Shown here: positions 16,897 through 17,959 of the stretch, in pieces | Layout: each line of letters opens with the position of its first letter | How positions within the stretch are numbered: the stretch's first letter is position 1 | Position numbers and translations under genes: made by a program | NCBI GenBank assembly: GCA_051859825.1 | Contig: JBHYFA010000059.1 | Span: 1 to 17,959 of the forward strand | From: CSBr16-58 sp051859825 | GTDB taxonomy: Bacteria; Bacteroidota; Bacteroidia; Flavobacteriales; Schleiferiaceae | Direction of reading: 5' to 3' | DNA length: 17,959 nt | Notes under the pieces: model-generated | Seen by the model: the letters and a program-made list of their open reading frames with translations, nothing else | Databases searched by the model: none | What the model was told of the DNA's origin: nothing

Positions 16897-17379
16897 ATGC
16901 AAACATTGAAACATATTATTGATAAAAGGATTAAAAAGATTCAAAGACTTGATTCGCAGACTGATTATGAATTTTATAGTCCGAATGCAATTGTTCTTAC
17001 TTTGTCTGATTTGGACAATTATCTTGTTCTTTCAATTATAAACGATGGGATTTCCTGTGATATTAAAGTGATGTCGGACTCAGATATTGAAAATGAATTT
17101 GGGTTAGAGTTTAACCAACAGATTCTTAATGACCTAAGAAAAGATGACGAACTTAATTGTTTTCTTAATGAGAAGATTACAGATTTAAAAATCGCTGAAT
17201 TTCATCAATTTGAAATTAACGGTAAAAATTTTGTAATTAAGCGAGAAAAATATGCAGGTATAAAGATTGAGACTGAAAATCATAATTTCTTGTTTTACAA
17301 TAATTATGGTGGTTGGATTGATATAGATGATAATGTTGTGGAATTACCAAATCCAGATAGATGGCAATGGACAAATTAG
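16897..17379 (+). CDS. Hypothetical protein (cassette 2 cargo, first gene)
   Basis: A 160-residue cytosolic-looking protein with no signal peptide or membrane segment, acidic and rich in Asn, Asp and Ile. It has the look of small alpha/beta proteins of the immunity or antitoxin kind (SDLDNYLVLSIINDG, ending GGWIDIDDNVVELPNPD), but no family was recognised. Base composition is clearly more AT-rich than the ribosomal and fabG genes nearby, which fits acquisition by transfer. It starts 11 bases after the GTTGGGGGTAAGCTT core and overlaps the next gene by 19 bases, so the two are probably translationally coupled. Confidence 0.7.
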   Translation: MQTLKHIIDKRIKKIQRLDSQTDYEFYSPNAIVLTLSDLDNYLVLSIINDGISCDIKVMSDSDIENEFGLEFNQQILNDLRKDDELNCFLNEKITDLKIAEFHQFEINGKNFVIKREKYAGIKIETENHNFLFYNNYGGWIDIDDNVVELPNPDRWQWTN

Positions 17380-17705
17380 ATTTTATAAGCGAAACATATG
17401 AGGCGATTGAAAATGAGCTGACCCATAAGCTACAGTCTGACAATTTTCAAAAGACCAAGAGTGAAAATCATCCTGAATCATTTGGTTCAAGATATACTAT
17501 CTGGAAAAATGTTGAGACACTATATGCTTTAAGACTGATTTGGGATGGGAAAGATTCTTGGTTTATAATAGAAGAATCTCCGTTTACAGAAAAATCAGAG
17601 CCTAATTCATGGGCTGATTTAGTAATTGTACCTTTAGATGATTCAAAAATTGGACTGGAGTATAAACAGCAGATAATTAACGACTTGATAAATGAGATTA
17701 AATAA
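17361..17705 (+). CDS. Hypothetical protein (cassette 2 cargo, second gene)
   Basis: A 114-residue acidic soluble protein, not recognised. Visible parts are an N-terminal helix (LDFISETYEAIENELTHKL), a beta-rich middle (YALRLIWDGKDSWFIIEES) with W-x-x-L/V strands, and a C-terminal helix. The start may be the ATG at 17361 or the one at 17367, both inside the end of the previous gene. The stop at 17705 is followed with no gap by the module's closing core AAGCCTACCCCCAAC. Size, overlap and lack of signal would suit a two-protein unit such as toxin-antitoxin or paired immunity proteins; that is a guess. Confidence 0.7.
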   Translation: MAMDKLDFISETYEAIENELTHKLQSDNFQKTKSENHPESFGSRYTIWKNVETLYALRLIWDGKDSWFIIEESPFTEKSEPNSWADLVIVPLDDSKIGLEYKQQIINDLINEIK

Positions 17706-17771
17706 AAGCCTACCCCCAACAGCTAAGCTTTCGTCGGGCTCGAAGAGCCAACGATGAAAGCGATGTTGAAC
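17706..17771 (+). repeat. Compact attC-like site after cassette 2
   Basis: In order: a closing core ending CCCCCAAC (17713-17720); spacer AGCTAA; a strong hairpin in which GCTTTCGTCG (17727-17736) pairs with CGATGAAAGC (17752-17761, one G-T pair), capped by GGCTC-GAA-GAGCC with two extra A on one side; spacer GAT; then GTTGAAC (17765-17771). GTTGAAC fits GTTRRRY exactly, and CCCAAC fits YYYAAC. The size (about 58 bases), the two cores, the paired inner boxes and the unpaired extra bases are as in classical attC sites. Confidence 0.5.
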
Positions 17772-17959
17772 GGCATCCCGTTTTATGACGGGACAGGCTC
17801 TTCGGCAGCAAAAAAAGTAGTGCCTGTCACTTTTTTGTGATGGGGTCTTATTTAAGCAATCGCATGTAGGTTGGAGGTGGCCCGCGAACATCAAAGACAA
17901 GTACGGTGTGCATTGTGCCTTTCTTGCAACACGGACATGGACGATGCTTAGGGGTTAAT
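17768..17959 (-). mobile_element. 3' end of an IS91-like element (partial)
   Basis: The transposase remnant at 17848-17958 is followed on the minus strand by two hairpins: A/T-rich AAAAAAGT/ACTTTTTT near 17807-17838, and CCCGT/ACGGG around 17776-17792. The sequence then reads GCCGTTC, ending at 17768. A hairpin followed by GTTC is how the origin end of IS91-type rolling-circle elements abuts its target. The exact boundary is inferred, and the GAAC used is inside the attC-like core GTTGAAC. Confidence 0.45.
17848..17958 (-). CDS. IS91-family-like transposase, C-terminal end (partial)
   Basis: Only the last 36 codons are in the window, reading in from the right edge. They encode LTPKHRPCPCCKKGTMH, then TVLVFDVRGPPPTYMRLLK and a stop at 17850-17848. 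The C-P-C-C-K-x-G motif with the closing R-G-P-P-P is typical of the tail of IS91-family (Y2, HUH-type) transposases of Bacteroidota, recognised from memory of the family. The frame is intact to the edge. The rest of the gene, with the HUH and double Tyr motifs, must lie beyond 17959. Confidence 0.6.
   Translation of the reverse strand, partial: LTPKHRPCPCCKKGTMHTVLVFDVRGPPPTYMRLLK

Noticed and set aside
17643..17900. 85-codon minus-strand frame across the end of cassette 2 and the IS end
   Set aside because: It crosses the attC-like hairpin and antisense to a better gene; it carries no protein features.

Overview
The window reads as chromosomal DNA of a Bacteroidota bacterium, probably of the flavobacterial side, though the order is an inference. 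The signs are TonB-dependent receptors with an N-terminal carboxypeptidase-regulatory-like domain, a secreted protein ending in a type IX secretion (T9SS) sorting domain, promoters of the form TAnnTTTG with few Shine-Dalgarno sites, and the gene order rpsF-rpsR-rplI on one strand. No rRNA, tRNA or CRISPR array was seen.

Layout. 1-5724: two related TonB-dependent receptors on the minus strand. The first runs off the left edge. The second forms an operon with a small surface-type lipoprotein. A one-TM orphan gene on the plus strand lies between them. Both plugs carry a W-G-x-D-H-x-x-E-I-D motif that resembles zinc/metal receptors of the ZnuD type, so a shared metal-uptake role is possible but not proved. 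6001-8499: a large plus-strand T9SS cargo protein with an Asp-box propeller, behind a good TTTG-N19-TAGTTTTG promoter. 8500-8746: a spacer holding a bidirectional terminator nested inside a longer imperfect inverted repeat. 8747-13704: a minus-strand block reading rpsF-rpsR-rplI, terminator, fabG, terminator, von Willebrand A membrane protein, prohibitin-like SPFH protein. 14000-16042: a plus-strand M48 zinc metalloprotease of the membrane.

16043-17959 is different in character and is the most interesting part. Three small genes of unknown function sit in two modules: one secreted protein, then two overlapping AT-rich orphans. Each module begins with GTTGG plus a unique extension and ends, just after the last stop codon, with the reverse complement of that same extension followed by CCAAC. 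This cassette-specific match of start and end is what integron gene cassettes show, where the R' core at the start pairs with the R'' core at the end. Between the modules lies a long imperfect palindrome with nested stems (attC-like). After the second module there is a compact 58-base attC-like hairpin ending in GTTGAAC, a perfect GTTRRRY core. It abuts the 3' end of an IS91-family-like transposase gene that enters from the right edge. No integrase is visible, so this is a candidate integron-like or novel structured-repeat cassette array, possibly an In0-free (CALIN-type) one, next to core ribosomal genes.
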